DNA of 5,099 bases from Pseudomonadota bacterium (GTDB lineage: Bacteria; Desulfobacterota; DSM-4660; Desulfatiglandales; B25-G16). This document shows, in pieces, positions 5,042-5,099 of this stretch; the stretch's first letter is position 1, and each line of letters opens with the position of its first letter. The position numbers and the translations under genes are program-made. Below the pieces are notes generated by a model. That model saw nothing but the letters and a program-made list of their open reading frames with translations. It was not told the origin of the DNA and made no database searches. Location: the NCBI GenBank assembly GCA_030633645.1, contig DAOVRY010000101.1:1-5099 (forward strand), written 5' to 3'.

Positions 5042-5066
5042 AAAACCTTCCCGCAAAGCGGGATGG
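5042..5066. repeat. 25-nt palindromic repeat, right copy
   Basis: AAAACC-n-TCCCGC-nnnn-CGGGATGG, 20 of 25 identical to 4418-4442. Here the core stem is TCCCGC/GCGGGA (5049-5054 and 5058-5063) with an AAA loop. An outer stem AAACCTT/AAGGTTT (5043-5049 and 5070-5076) can also form, sharing its last base with the core. On the - strand the core is followed by AGGTTTTG, again giving a stem plus short T-run. Confidence 0.55.
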
Positions 5067-5099
5067 CTCAAGGTTTACCGTGAGGGCCAAGGCAGTGGA

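Larger units (their letters stand above)
4350..5099. other. Long non-coding region packed with stem-loops
   Basis: These 750 bp contain no convincing gene. A reverse reading frame at 4458-4655 is open, but it reads through inverted repeats and GC hairpins, has a low-complexity Arg/Ser-rich translation and lacks a ribosome binding site, so it is not called. The region holds at least eight stem-loops, two copies of a palindromic repeat near its ends, a nested ~100-bp inverted repeat, an intrinsic-terminator-like structure on each strand, and a good - strand promoter at its right side. It looks like accumulated repeats and possibly a long leader of the glycosyltransferase operon. Confidence 0.7.

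Overview
The window carries four complete protein genes in two convergent blocks. On the + strand are a two-CBS-domain protein (184-648) and an exodeoxyribonuclease III / AP endonuclease (712-1485). On the - strand are two adjacent GT4-type glycosyltransferases, with transcription running from 4349 to 3075 and then from 3061 to 1829. No rRNA, tRNA or CRISPR array is visible, and no transposase gene. The moderate base composition, the style of the proteins and the hairpin-rich spacers suggest a Gram-negative anaerobe of the Desulfobacterota (old Deltaproteobacteria) type. That placement is an inference from family resemblance, not a demonstrated assignment.

Layout: 1-183 is an AT-rich upstream region with a palindrome (135-147) and a good ribosome binding site for the CBS gene. 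The CBS and exonuclease genes lie 63 bp apart and may be cotranscribed. 1486-1828 is a spacer between convergent genes. It is full of short palindromes, holds one strong GC hairpin, and hides a low-confidence reverse-strand reading frame (1681-1818) that could be the tail of a lost gene. 1829-4349 holds the glycosyltransferase pair, separated by 13 bp that contain the second gene's Shine-Dalgarno sequence. 4350-5099 is a 750-bp non-coding stretch crowded with stem-loops and repeat fragments.

Function: the two glycosyltransferases align with each other along their length (same N-terminal lobe pattern, shared His-Asp motif, shared QPxR...PRK donor-site motif, shared E-x7-E motif). They therefore look like an old tandem duplication acting in one pathway. 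Their acceptors cannot be read from sequence; surface glycan or a glycoside compatible solute are both possible. A good sigma-70-like promoter on the - strand (4990-5018) points at them from about 640 bp upstream. If it is used, the transcript would have a leader of roughly 630 nt containing most of the hairpins, including a terminator-like one (4417-4443) about 70 bp before the first start codon.

The most unusual material is this non-coding region. It has a pair of near-identical 25-nt palindromes near its two ends, a nested ~100-bp imperfect inverted repeat, a 14-bp stem-loop, and a hairpin cluster resembling the right end of an IS200/IS605-type element without its genes.
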